NCBI RefSeq assembly: GCF_905147365.1
Contig: NC_056422.1
Span: 6,078,501 to 6,142,500 of the forward strand
DNA: 64,000 bases
Source of the DNA: Aricia agestis
Taxonomy: Eukaryota; Arthropoda; Insecta; Lepidoptera; Lycaenidae
Reading direction: 5' to 3'
The notes below the pieces were generated by a model that was not told where the DNA came from, did not search any database, and saw only the letters and a list, made by a program, of their open reading frames with translations. Made by a program: the position numbers and the translations under genes. Shown here one piece after another: positions 10,671 to 23,000 of this stretch; within the stretch, counting starts at the first letter, position 1, and every line of letters begins with the position of its first letter.

Positions 10671-10956
10671 ACTCTTAAGATTTTTTGGTGGCAAGGTGAG
10701 CCTTTAATGACTTACTTAGTTTGTTAAAAACATTTTTGTTTTATCCTTCATGAGATACTTTATACATGACCCTGAAAGGCGAAGCGATGAGGAGCATTAG
10801 GGCCTGTTTTACAATTGAATATTAATAAATTACGAATAACTTATTAAAATGTTTTGTCTTTTAGTATGAAGAAAGCAGCAATAAATTTCCTTTTCTGTTA
10901 AACTGTTTTGCAACACGGATAACCGATAAGCTAAATATCCTGTCTAATGATAAGTA

Positions 10957-11321
10957 CTCACATACGGTTTTACTCGATAGTTTTACTCCAAATCGAGCAA
11001 AAACCACCGGACCGCAAAACTTAAAGCATTGGCTCGCATCGAGCCGGCTCGATGTTTCTTTCGAACTTACTCGACGCGAGCCGTCGAGCTTTACTCAAGC
11101 GTGTGGACGTGACTTGGAGTGGCGCGAGTCGACCTTCTCCTTGGTTGAACAGACATCTTTTGGCTCGAACGCTTCGGTGAAGCGAGCTTACTCGATAGAG
11201 TAATGCTGAATGTGCGGACGAAAACCCAAGCAGCGGGTTTTGCTCGATCGAGTAAAACCAAAGACATATTTTTAAAATGTGTCAGTTTAAATTGAAGTCT
11301 TTGAGTAAAACCGTATGTGAG
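10957..11321. mobile_element. TA-type MITE, copy 1 (upstream of exon 1)
   Basis: CTCACATACGGTTTTACTC at the left and GAGTAAAACCGTATGTGAG at the right are exact inverted ends flanked by TA. The interior repeats GAGCCGGCTCGA-like palindromes. A shorter relative at 12050-12216 sits on the other side of the first recognised PDE11 exon. Confidence 0.85.
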
Positions 11322-11622
11322 TAATAAATAAAATAAATAAATAAAAAACTCTTTATTCAAACAAACAAAACAGATCAATTTACACAAGTTACAAAAACAG
11401 AAATAGTTTGAATTGGCGGCCTTACTGCTGGAAGCAGTCTCTACCAGGCAACCGTAAAAAATGTTTATAGCAGAGCGTGGTTCCGATCCACGGATGAGTA
11501 CATTAGCTTCGATGCGCTTCAAATTCGCACTAGTATAAATTGACCCTTAATCTTCGTTTATTAATAAGACTGGTCGATTTTAATAATTTCTAAGTTGTTA
11601 AATAATAACCTCTTATTTTCAG

Positions 11623-11772
11623 CTCGTCAACAAATTCGACGGGCTACTGTTCACTAAGAACGACGAGAACTTCGTGGAGGCGTTCGCCATTTTCTGCGGG
11701 ATGGGCATCCACAACACACACATGTACGAGAAGGCGATCACGGCTATGGCCAAACAGAGTGTCACCTTAGAT
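11623..11772 (+). CDS. Pde11: Pde11 exon 1 in view (end of GAF-B)
   Basis: Fifty codons, phase 0 at both ends, after TTATTTTCAG and before GTGAGT. It encodes the last part of GAF-B, with KNDENFVEAFAIFCGMGIHN, followed by the connecting helix TAMAKQSVTLD. GAF-B contributes to dimerisation and regulation in this family. The exon must be preceded by others because it begins mid-domain. A 39-bp piece of it is repeated 160 bp downstream in the intron. Confidence 0.93.
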
Positions 11773-14700
11773 GTGAGTATTGTTAAACTCGGTTAAATAT
11801 AATTGTCTCTTTCATTAACATAAAGTAAGAGAGAGACGAGGCGTTCGCCATTTTCTGCGGGAGGGGCATCCACAACTATTAGCTTAGCGAAATTCTTTTT
11901 AGTTTTAATCATGATTAACTTTGACCTAAACTGGTGCAAATAGGCTAGCAAAATATCTTTGAGTCACGTTGCTTTTTCTATAGACTTTTCATTCAATTCA
12001 ATGTAAACGTAAGCGAAAGATAAATTGCCAAAGTAACTAATATGCTAAGTACTCATATACGGTTTTGCATGATAGTTTTACTCGTAATCGAGCAATAACC
12101 ACCGTGTGAACAGCAAAACTGACGGCTCGCTTCGAGCCGGCTCGATGGAATTAAATATGTCAAATATGTCATTTCCTTCGATTCGAGTAAAACTATCGAG
12201 CAAAACCGTATTTAGCAATAAAGTGTAATTTTACTGTAATGTGAGTACTTAGTAATAAAGTGTACGAGTATATTATTGTATATTTATTGTATTCATTCTT
12301 TGATTTTGTGACTCTATAGTCTATGGCCTTCGATAACGCCGCACGATAGCGTTCCGAACGATCTAACATATTAATTAAAACATGAAAATGAGGCCTGAAC
12401 GGAGTTTTTAGCAATCCGAAATTTGCTTACACAAATTTGAATTTCAAACACTCGGTACACAAACTCGACTATTAATGAAATATTAAACAGCCTCTCAAAA
12501 TAACAATTAATCTTAGCTAACGAATGTTAATCTTAGTTAACGAATGCTTCGTCATGTTTCAGGTTTTGAGTTATCATGCCTCTGCCTCTCTGGACGACGC
12601 GCAGCGGTTAAGAGTAAGTGCATTTATAGTTTGTTAGCTAGTTTGTAACATACCATTAGTATAAATAGCCAATATTACGTTTCAGATGTTTTCAGTTTTC
12701 ACATAAATTGTCGTGAACAATTTTACATAACGTAATATAATATGCTGGAATGGAGACCAAGGCTGGGAACCTCGCGACCTCCAACTAGGTGGGACGACGA
12801 TCTCCGCTTAGTTGCAGGCCCATGTTGGATGCGAGTAGCAGGAGATCGGTCCTCTTGGCGTTCATTGAGAGAGGCCTATGTCATGTGGACGACTATAGGC
12901 TGATATGATGATGATGATGAATATAATATTATTAAGTTCCGTGCCTTCAAGCGTTTTTGTCACAATTACTACTGGCAACAGTCTAACACAATAAATTAAT
13001 TTAGCTGTAGCATAGTAGTCACTATTATTTTTAACGTTAATTCCCGTGGTGCTTCTCCCCTTCAGTTCTTTGACTTTCGGTCACTGCAACTTTGTGCTGT
13101 CTCCCGCTTTATATTGGGAAGGGAATCTGGAATTCTTCCTACTATATACCTATTTTCTTCTGATTAATTTCGTTGCGGGTCCCAAGACAGCTTTAGCATG
13201 TCCCTAGGGCTCCCTGAGATCATATCAAAGGGTTTTCGTGGTTGGATCCCGCTGTCGATCCTGGCGACACAGGAGGTACAGTGGTGGGAATGTGTGGTGG
13301 GCCAAAGCCCGTTTAAAAAAATATTATTAAGTGTTACTTGAATTAGTCAACGTAAATAATAATATTATGTAAGTTCTATTATGTAGCAGCGCTTCGAAAA
13401 TTCTTTTAAGCACTCCCTAGATGGTAATTCAGCATTACATGCGTTAAGTGCTGCACGCATGATCGTTTATTGTGTTGATTGATGCGAATGACATGCAAAT
13501 TGCAAACTACGTGCTGTTCATTAATTGACAAGTTTTTTAATTTTTCATCCTGCAATATGTGCATTACATGTACGCAATGATCGTTTCGCAATCGGCATGT
13601 CAGGCAAAAATTAATGTCACGTAAATGCATGTAATGCTGAATTACCGTGTAGGGAGTGTTTTAAATTGATAAGTTTTTCATTCATTTTCACAAGTGAGTG
13701 ATGAAAATTTAAATTCTCTGCGACCGTCGACCGTGCCAACCCGTTATTATGAAAACGATGAACGTGATTTTCATTTATTTAATAAATTACACCTGTAATT
13801 ATTTTGGATATGAAACATAACGTTTACCTTTTCGTTGTATGACTTTTCGTCCTTATTACTTGGACGTACGATTCAAAATGGATGATATAAATGTAATGCG
13901 AAATATTTCATTCATTTTAAAATGACGCCTTTTTCCAACCTTATTACAATTTGTTCGAAATCCAAACGCTTTATTCAAATGCGGGTGTATTTTCCGACGT
14001 TTCAAAATTAATATTTTATGGTATACTGTTGAAATTACTGAATATTATCTTTTTTATCATGATGTAAATTGATAAACAAGCTGAACCTACTTTGCTGCTT
14101 AGCTCCTGGAAACGGCTGGGGTGATTTTGTTTAAAATTTTGTGTGGTCTAAAAATTTTTAAACATCATAATATTTTCATCCTCGAAACGTTTGGCAATAT
14201 TGCTTTAATTGTAAAACTCTTAATTATTATATTGTACGAACTATAGGGTCAGTTACTATTTTATTTTAATGTCCTTTGAAGTTTGAGTATCCGAAGTACC
14301 TTTGAATTTCGGAATTATTTTGTTCCAAAAAGCCTAATATAATTCAGGCGCTTCAGACTCCAGGGTATCCGTAGTATGTTTATTGTTTACGGAGATAATG
14401 GCTTCTAAAATAATAGACCTATATTCAGGTTTTATTACGGTCTAAATCTAGACTAGAATGTAATTACCAGAGACCTTAGCCCTATTGAATCTTCGTAGAA
14501 TATTTATTAGATTAAATGTAACAGGGACTCGATATCGACTACTAGCAGTACCTTTAGATCCAATTTCGCCAAAGACTGTTACAGTTAACGATCGAATTAA
14601 TATAATTTTACCTCTCTCGTTTTTCGTGTGCATGAAAGAGAAGACATGACTTTTTAACAAGCCGATAACACTAATCAATCTAGAAACAGAGTAAAAACGA

Positions 14701-17700
14701 AATATATCAAACGTGTTTTATAGAAATCAGAATGGCCCAATTGGATTTTGAATATCGAATTTTATTGATTTATTTACGTGTTGTCGAGTGAAATATCTCC
14801 GAGAGAATTGTTTGTACTAATAAAAAAGTTAGAGGCAATAAATTGTGCGTTTCTCTCGCAATTCAATTGTTATTGACGTTTTAATTGTGACGTCAAATCT
14901 TTATTCAATCACGACTGACGTCCATTTACGTGTATTGCATTGACGTTCGAACATTGTTATTTGTGACGTCATAATTCTGTATCCTGCGTTTATACAACCA
15001 TGCTCAATGTCGCGCGTCGGCCTTGGTCTCGCCGAAAACAAAAGAGTGTCATATGTTTGTCTACTGTATGCTCATTGAATTGTAACTAAGTAAAAAAACT
15101 TATTTGATGTAGTATTAGTCAAAATAAACGGGTGTCGCCAAGCGCTTATTGGCGTTTAAAAAAAATTGCCTTATCGAGTGTTTTTTTTTTTTTTTTTTAA
15201 TGAAATAAGGGGGCAAACGAGCAAACGGGTCACCTGATGGAAAGCAACTTCCGTCGCCCATGGACACTCGCAGCATCAGAAGAGCTGCATGTGCGTTGCC
15301 GGCCTTTTAAGAGGGAATAGGGTAATAGGGGAGGGTAGAGAAGGGAAGGGAATAGGGGAGGGTAGGAAAGGGAATAGGGTAGGGGATTGGGCCTCCGGTA
15401 AACTCACTCACTCGGCGAAACACAGCGCAAGCGCTGTTTCACGCCGGTTTTCTGTGAGAACGTGGTATTTATCCGGTCGAGCTGGCCCATTCGTGCCGAA
15501 GCATGGCTCTCCCACGTATAATGTGCTCAATCCACTGTTAAAAGTAGCCCAATTCCCACGTTTTATTTTAGACTACATAACGCTGCGCTGTTTATATTAG
15601 GTATAGGAATTTGGCTCACGTAACTCTACTTTTATGGTAGAGTATTTATAGAGTTAGCTTACACCACAGTTAATCGTGGCTTAGAACATATCGTCTCGTC
15701 TCGCTCCTTCTTCATATTAAAGAAAGAGATGACATGATAGTTTAACGATTAGTAACATAGACTAGTGGTAGTGGTTCTTAGGGCATTATGGTCACGCACG
15801 CCCCGTTTGGCTCGCACTCCCAGCATTAGGTGCCAAATGCAACTTAATTATTATTAGATGTGTCACTAGAGTGACTCATTGTCAAGGGTCATTCGCATTA
15901 GATGCCGATAATGCGCAGTTGCAGAAATTATGATGAGGGATGAGAATATTATGTATTTTGTATCTTGTATCTTATCTTAGGTATACAAAAAATTGAAAAT
16001 ATAATGTAGTACGCGCAACTTGCGATGCAACAACTTCGTCCGCGTAAAATTTCGTCTATACCATAAAGTTAATATACCTAGCGGAATAGAGAAACAAAGG
16101 CCTGAGCAAGAGAGATGTCACTATCAGTAACACTGCGTGGTAAAAAGAGACGTGTGATACATGACAGCAGCACTCTTTTTTTGACGGCCAGTCAGCACGT
16201 GCCGCACGTTGACAATTTAATCTCATAGAAATCATGTTCAATCATGCTTGTGTAAGTGTATACGTACACATATTTTTACACACAGATGAAACCAATTTCG
16301 GTTACGTTTGACAGCTCGAGATTGTTGCTCTATTCCGCGAGGTATATTAACTTTATGGTCTATACCTATCGCGAGAGCCGAACATTTTCCAGAAATAATT
16401 ATCTCATTAATCATCATAATCGGTTCAGCAGTTAATTGTTAAAATGTAAACATCCAGATGAATACACTCACGAATTTAAATACTTGTGATAGCGTTTCAT
16501 ACTTTTATACCTAGTTCATTAAAAATCGGCTCAGCCGAGGCGGTACCACAGACATAGATCGAGATAGATACCGCATCCGATCCGATATCCGATAGCAGAC
16601 TAAAGAACAGACTTTCGAAAGACGAGAATTGCTCGTCGTTTGGGAGCGCGATATGGCACGCAAAGTACATACACATGCGGTATCTATCATGATCTATGTC
16701 TGTGGGCGGTACCAATACGTTCACTATAGCAAGTCTCTTAAGTGCTTATAAGTAGTCGGGCTGGCAATAACTTAGAATGCAAGGCTGCATTCACACCAAA
16801 TTGACTGTCAGTCTTTTCTCTGAGCTATATTATCTCACAGTCAGCTGTCTCACTGCCTCTTTAAATAAGTGTCGTTACTATCTTGAGCAATAATAGCTCA
16901 CCCAAAGTTTAGTGTGAACGCAGTCTTAGGAACTACTAACCACCCCTATAACGGATCTGAATATAATTTATATTGAGAGCAGCTTTCTTTTTCGCAGAGT
17001 CTCCGGATCCCCTCGTCGGCCCACTTCAAACTCCACGAGCTAGACTTCGACGACATTGAGATGACTGACGACGAGACGTTGACGGCTTGTCTCAGGATGT
17101 TCCTTGACTTGGATTTTGTCGAACGCTTCCACATCGACTACAGCGTGCTCTGCCGGTGGTTGTTGAGCGTCAAGAAGAATTACCGCAATGTAACGTACCA
17201 CAACTGGAGGCATGCTTTTAACGTCGCGCAGATGATGTTCGCTATATTGACGGTGAGTTTTTTTAATATGCTTTATTCCATCGCTAGTTTGTGCAAAAGT
17301 TTGCAGTTCGGTTCTATATATTATGTACTAAGATTTTGAAAAAAAGATGAAGTTCAGAGGCGTTGAGAAGATTATGAAGCTGCCTCCGCTACAAATACGT
17401 AGGTATAATAATAATGAAAATATATTGTTCAATCATCTGTTGTTCTCAGAGCTTCTCTGCTGCATATTTTTTTCGTTTTTTTTCTTACCTGAACAATTTT
17501 TAAAGCGCCAAAGTTTCCATTACTTATACTTGGTACTACTAATATAGGTATGTATATTCTGTGCTTATACGAAACCTAAACCTACCAGCGGGGCTAAAAT
17601 GGTCACATTTAGCAATTCCTCTCAATCAATTCAGCAAATTAATTGTCAAAACTGTCAAACTGACAAATGCCAAATTAGTAATTTAGTACAAATTACTAGA

Positions 17701-19988
17701 CATGAATTGCAAGCAGACTTGCATTTTGCGATTAAAAAAAATGAATCTTATTAATATGATTCTCCGAAGCGACCATTTTAGTCCCGCTGTTACCAATAAC
17801 GAACTATGCATAACCATGCAAATCCATTCGGACAGATAAATAATATCGGTGATCCTCGACGCGATATGAGATAGTTTTAATCTCGGCACATACAAATATT
17901 TGCTTGATGAATATGAACTGACGTCAGCCTTATCGCTCCGAGTCGGCTGGAACCTGGAATACAGACGGAATACATTAATGTTGAAACTTATTCACTCTGA
18001 GAAGTGTGAATTTGTTTTTAAATTTAGATTTCGGCTGTACATTAACGTGGTAGTAGTAACCCCGATTCTGCTAATATTATAACGTTGGATTAAAACCTGT
18101 AGGTTTGAATTTGGGGGGGTGAATTTTGAAAATCCTGTCTTTGGGGTCGAAAGCTATTTAATATTTATATTTTGATCGCGACTGTACGTAAACTCTCTTT
18201 TTATTTGGCGTCGATTTTTGAAAAAAATCTTTAAGGGGGTGAAAGGTTTCTCAAAATTCAACCCCTTGATAAGGGGTTAAAAACTCTTTTTTGGGTTGAA
18301 AGTGTCATGACAGATTTCTACACAATCTGTCATGACCCAAGCTATCCAGTAGACGAATAAGTAATTCTATCAAAATATACGATCTTTATATTACATGAAT
18401 AAATAAGATTCGGGATATGAAATGTGAGGTGTTGCTGGATTTTAGGGCTCGTAAAAAGTCTCTACAGCCAAGTCGATTACGGTACACACTGAAGTATCTA
18501 AGCTTATTACTCTCGGTGTAATAATTTCAAGAAAAAAAGACAAAAATATTATGAATACTTCGTATTCGAGAGTTCAAGACATGAGTGGACGAAGTGGGTA
18601 ACTAACAATTTGACAACTGCGGGGCTAAAATGGTATCTTTGGAGAGTCGAATTATAATATTATGATTAATTTTTAAAACCGCAAAATGCAAGTCTGCTTG
18701 CAATTCATGTCTAGTAATTCGTACTAATTTGACATTTGTCAGATTGACAGCTTTGACAATTCATTCATGCTGAATTATTGATTGAAAGAAAAATTGCTAA
18801 ATGTGACCATTTTAGCCCCGCTGTCGTTTTTTGCATAAATGGAGGCTTCGGGACCAAGAAAATGATTTGAAATCATAAAAAATAAAAATGTAGATTCTAT
18901 GTATAGTTAGATATCCTATCATTGGCTGAAATTGATGAAGTAGGTCAGCAACAAGGATTGTTCAAATTATAACGAAATTAAATTAAGGAATTTAAAAAAA
19001 CCCCCGCCAAAACAACTTTAAAAAGTAATGAAATAATATTTACTGCCTTTAAGTTCAAATAATTCCTAACTTGTGTAAAGTAATATTTTAGTCCATAATT
19101 GTTGTCACGGTGTGTCGGGGGATCGCCAAGTAAACTACAACCTACAACCGCCAAGTCGCTGGTTACCTATCTCGATTCAGATCACTGTGAATGATCCTTA
19201 AACTTGTTATGTGAAATCAAACATCTACATTAGCGGTCCCCCGACACACCTTGACAACAATTATGGACTAAAATATTACTTTACACAAGTTAGGAATTAT
19301 TTGAACTTAAAGGCAGTAAATATTATTTCATTACTTTTTAAAGTTGTTTTGGCGGGGTTTTTTTTTAATTCCTTAATTTAATTTTATTTCATACTTTTTA
19401 AACTTGTGTTGGTTATTATTAGTGCAGAATAATTCCTATCAACAAAATCATATTCTCATGATTACTATCTATCAATGTCCTTTTCGATGAGGCCGTTAAT
19501 ATGAGCCCAAACATGAAACCTCCACTTTGGGTTCATACGAAGCTCGGTTCCTATAGAATCCAGGTGGTGCTGCAGCAGCAGCATGTAAATATTTACTGTT
19601 TATACTATATCTACTTCTTACTGGTTGTCGCAATTAAAATGAGCCCAAACACGAAACCTCTGCTCTAAGTTGGCGAGGAATTGGATATCCCATTGATTAC
19701 CAGGTGATGCTGCAGCACCAGGTCAACTTTCCATTATTATGTGTATACGTTTATTGTATATTCACAAATGTCACGAACTAGAATGAAATATAAAACCCAT
19801 CAAACGACTACAAGTTGCTAACGGCCTTCCATGAACCAGATAAACCCTGATTGTCCAGCACTGAGCAGGCTGATGATGATGAATTATAGCTAAGAACACT
19901 CTCGATCATGTCAGCTTTCAAACAAAAAAAACTAGATCAAAATCGGTCCACCCGTTTGGATGCTACGATGCCACGGACAGATACACAC

Positions 19989-20023
<35 letters not shown>

Positions 20024-23000
20024 CGTCAAACTTATAACACCCCTCTTTTTTGTCGGGGGTTAAAAAAATTATAAATTTTACAACACGAGAGTTGTAAAAT
20101 TTAGTTACGCACTTCGTCCGCTCATGTCTTCAGTTATAAATAGGCCCCGTGATATCCGTCGTAACAAAACTCCGGGCCCGCGCTAAAAAATGATGAATTC
20201 TTTATTCGCGGGAATTTTCATAATTTCGTAATCTTGGCGGTCGGAATTTTTTGGCCTATTTAAATGTTAATACGTGTCAGTTTCCCCGAGTTGGAGTTGG
20301 GAATCGAAATTGTGCAGCATCAACATCAGACATTTACAAATCCATGTACATATACAGGGTGTCACAAAACTAAGTGATCATAATGAATAATATAATATCT
20401 ATGGACGCTTCACACCACGTCAGTCTGGCCCCGTGCTAAGTACCTAAAGGACTTGTGTTACAGGTACCAGACAACGGAAATATATTTAATACTTTTATAG
20501 TAGCTTTAATACTATACATATATTTAAGATTTTTATTATATCATACACATATTTAATACAAATCCAGACCCAGGAACATTGAAAACTTTTTGTTCCGTCG
20601 GCGGGATTCGAACCCGCGACCCCCGGCTTGAGCTACCAACGCGCTCACCACTGAGCCACAGATGTCGTCGCGTTTAATTAATAATTAAGGTGACGCCGCG
20701 TTAAAGTAAAAAACCGTGTTAGATATGTTTCAGATTGCTTGTTTTCTATGAGAGCCTGGCCCGGCCTCTCATAGAAAACAAGCAATGGAACAGCAAAAAT
20801 AATAATATAATAATAATAGCTTCCACATCGGTTTCGGTGACGGTGGCCGGTTTCATTGAAACCAGGCCAGCAACCAGGAGTAATTTTATAGTGCCCAAGT
20901 GTGTGCGCAGTAGGTACACAAGAGCACTCTCTATTCCTTTACTCTCATAACCCAGTGGGACGGAAGACCGACACGACCGGCGAGAGATCAGGCGCAGGAC
21001 CGACTTTTTACATGCCCATCCGACGCATGGATCATCTTACTTGTCAGACAATCAGGTGATTAGCCTCAATCAGGTCATCAGATGAACAGCAAAAATGGAA
21101 AGGGCGTAAGCGACAAAATGGTTTTTGTCGCGTAATTTAAAAATCATAAATACATTTCATATAAGCTATGGGCAAATTAAAGTATATGCTTGAATCAATC
21201 TATGTACCATCGAGGAAATTGCCTAGGAATCAGGCAGTTGACAGACCAACGTCATTTGGTCAGATCGTATCAATTCAATGTTAATTATGATCTGTCGGCT
21301 GGGTTTGACATAACGCGACCAAACTAAGTGGGTCCCCCATCTGCCTAGGAATCAACTTCTCTGATAGTACAAATTTTGGAAGCTTAAATCACTCTCCTCT
21401 GTTGGCAAAATAGGAATCCCTTTTTTTACAGAGGTTTTTTTGATTGATTATTCTGTGTTATAAAAGTTGACCAATCGTGTTATGCTATGGGTAATTCAAA
21501 GACAAAGACATGATGAATACTGACAATGAACTTTATTATTTTCTTAGCTTTAGTCATTACTGAGAAAAATCGATATCGCTACAACCAAATTATCAAGGCG
21601 TCGCCTTAAGGGTGTGTATCAGTCCCTTGTATAGAGTTCACTGTAAGTTGGCAGCGCTGACAGAGCAATTTTTTTTTTCACTTGTATGGGGAAACTCGTG
21701 ACGCTAGGGTGCTTGCCCATACAAATCAGTGTTTTAAACGGCATTTAAAGGTGACTTAAATGCATCATTACAAAACCTCATTAGTCATTACCTACTAAAT
21801 ATTCTTGAAGGGTGCTTAACTTAGAAGGAAAATGGGTGTACAATTTACAAGCAGGTATTGCGTAGGCTGAGTAGGTTTCACGTCTCCAAGTGGGGGTAAA
21901 TTTAACCCCAGATTTGTAGCGAGGCCGAGTGTTAATATTTAAGTCGTCTTGTATTTTTAATTCTGCCTTAAGAGCCCATATGACCCTGACTTGACTACAT
22001 ACTTTAACCTAGATCTCAAAATCTGTAAGGTCTACTGATTGATTTTTAAAACTGATTTTTTGACACAAGTAACTTCAGTTCATAAAGATTAAATGCTCAA
22101 GACGAAAACACGATTACTCAAAAAATGCTCGATAGTCTCGATAGATATTATAGACATTTCTAGCTGTCTACTTAACTCTTCTCAACTCTACTCAATTTAA
22201 ACTCTACTATATTATGTACTTACTACTGTACCATATGTATACGTGGGAAAGCCATGCTTCGGCACGAATGGGCCGGCTCGACCGGAGAAATACCACGTAC
22301 CACGGAGAAAAACCGGCGTGAAACAGCGCTTGCGCTGTGTTTCGCCGAGTGAGTGAGTTTACCGGAAGCCCAATCCCCTACCCTATTCCCTTCCCTACCC
22401 TCCCCTATTCCCTTCCCTTTCCATCCCTACCCTCCTCTATTACCCAATTCCCTCTTAAAAGGCCGGCAACGCACCTGCAGCTCTTCTGATGCTGCGAGTG
22501 TCCATGGGCGACGGAAGTTGCTTTCCATCAGGTGACCCGGAGTTGGCCCCCTTATATTCATAAAAAAAAATTTTGGAATTTTCGCTTCGATGCTGTTAAA
22601 TTATATCCCTCGTTCGAAATTTGTGTTTGGTTATTTACTTGATATGACGTGTGTTTGCTGCACGTTCTCTCATGAAAAAATGCTGCCAACTAGTGTTTTA
22701 TATTTACTTAACATATGCTATGCCAATGTTCTTTGGTGTCCCTGAGACCATATCACGGGATTTTCGTGATTCGTTTCCACCATCGATCCTGTCTCACAGG
22801 AGTGGTAAGAAAGTATGGTGGGCTAGAAGGCCTTTGCATCCGTTGTGGATGATTTATACAGCATTTTCAGAACGAAGTAACCACTCTTCAAATACTGTAG
22901 TACGTGGGACAATATTTTAAATGCAACCATACAGGCATTTAAATATTGTCCCAAGCACATAAGGCATTCTCGCAAGATAATCGGCCTAGTTCAGAGAAAA

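Larger units (their letters stand above)
20685..21609. mobile_element. TTAA element family P4, copy 1 with insertions
   Basis: TTAA followed by GGTGACGCCGCG on the left and GGCGTCGCC then TTAA on the right. A shorter relative at 34898-35413 shares the interior from GGAAAGGGCGTAAGCGACAA to GAGAAAAATCGATATCGCTAC. This copy is longer because it holds a SINE B piece and a small MITE. TTAA duplication is characteristic of piggyBac-type transposition; assignment is inference. Confidence 0.7.

Noticed and set aside
15289..15600. 103-codon frame rich in Gly and Arg
   Set aside because: It lies in a SINE family A copy and recurs in other copies.
20597..20670. A tRNA gene on the minus strand
   Set aside because: T-arm pairs but no acceptor stem forms; the flanking body recurs at 4395-4505, so it is a SINE head.
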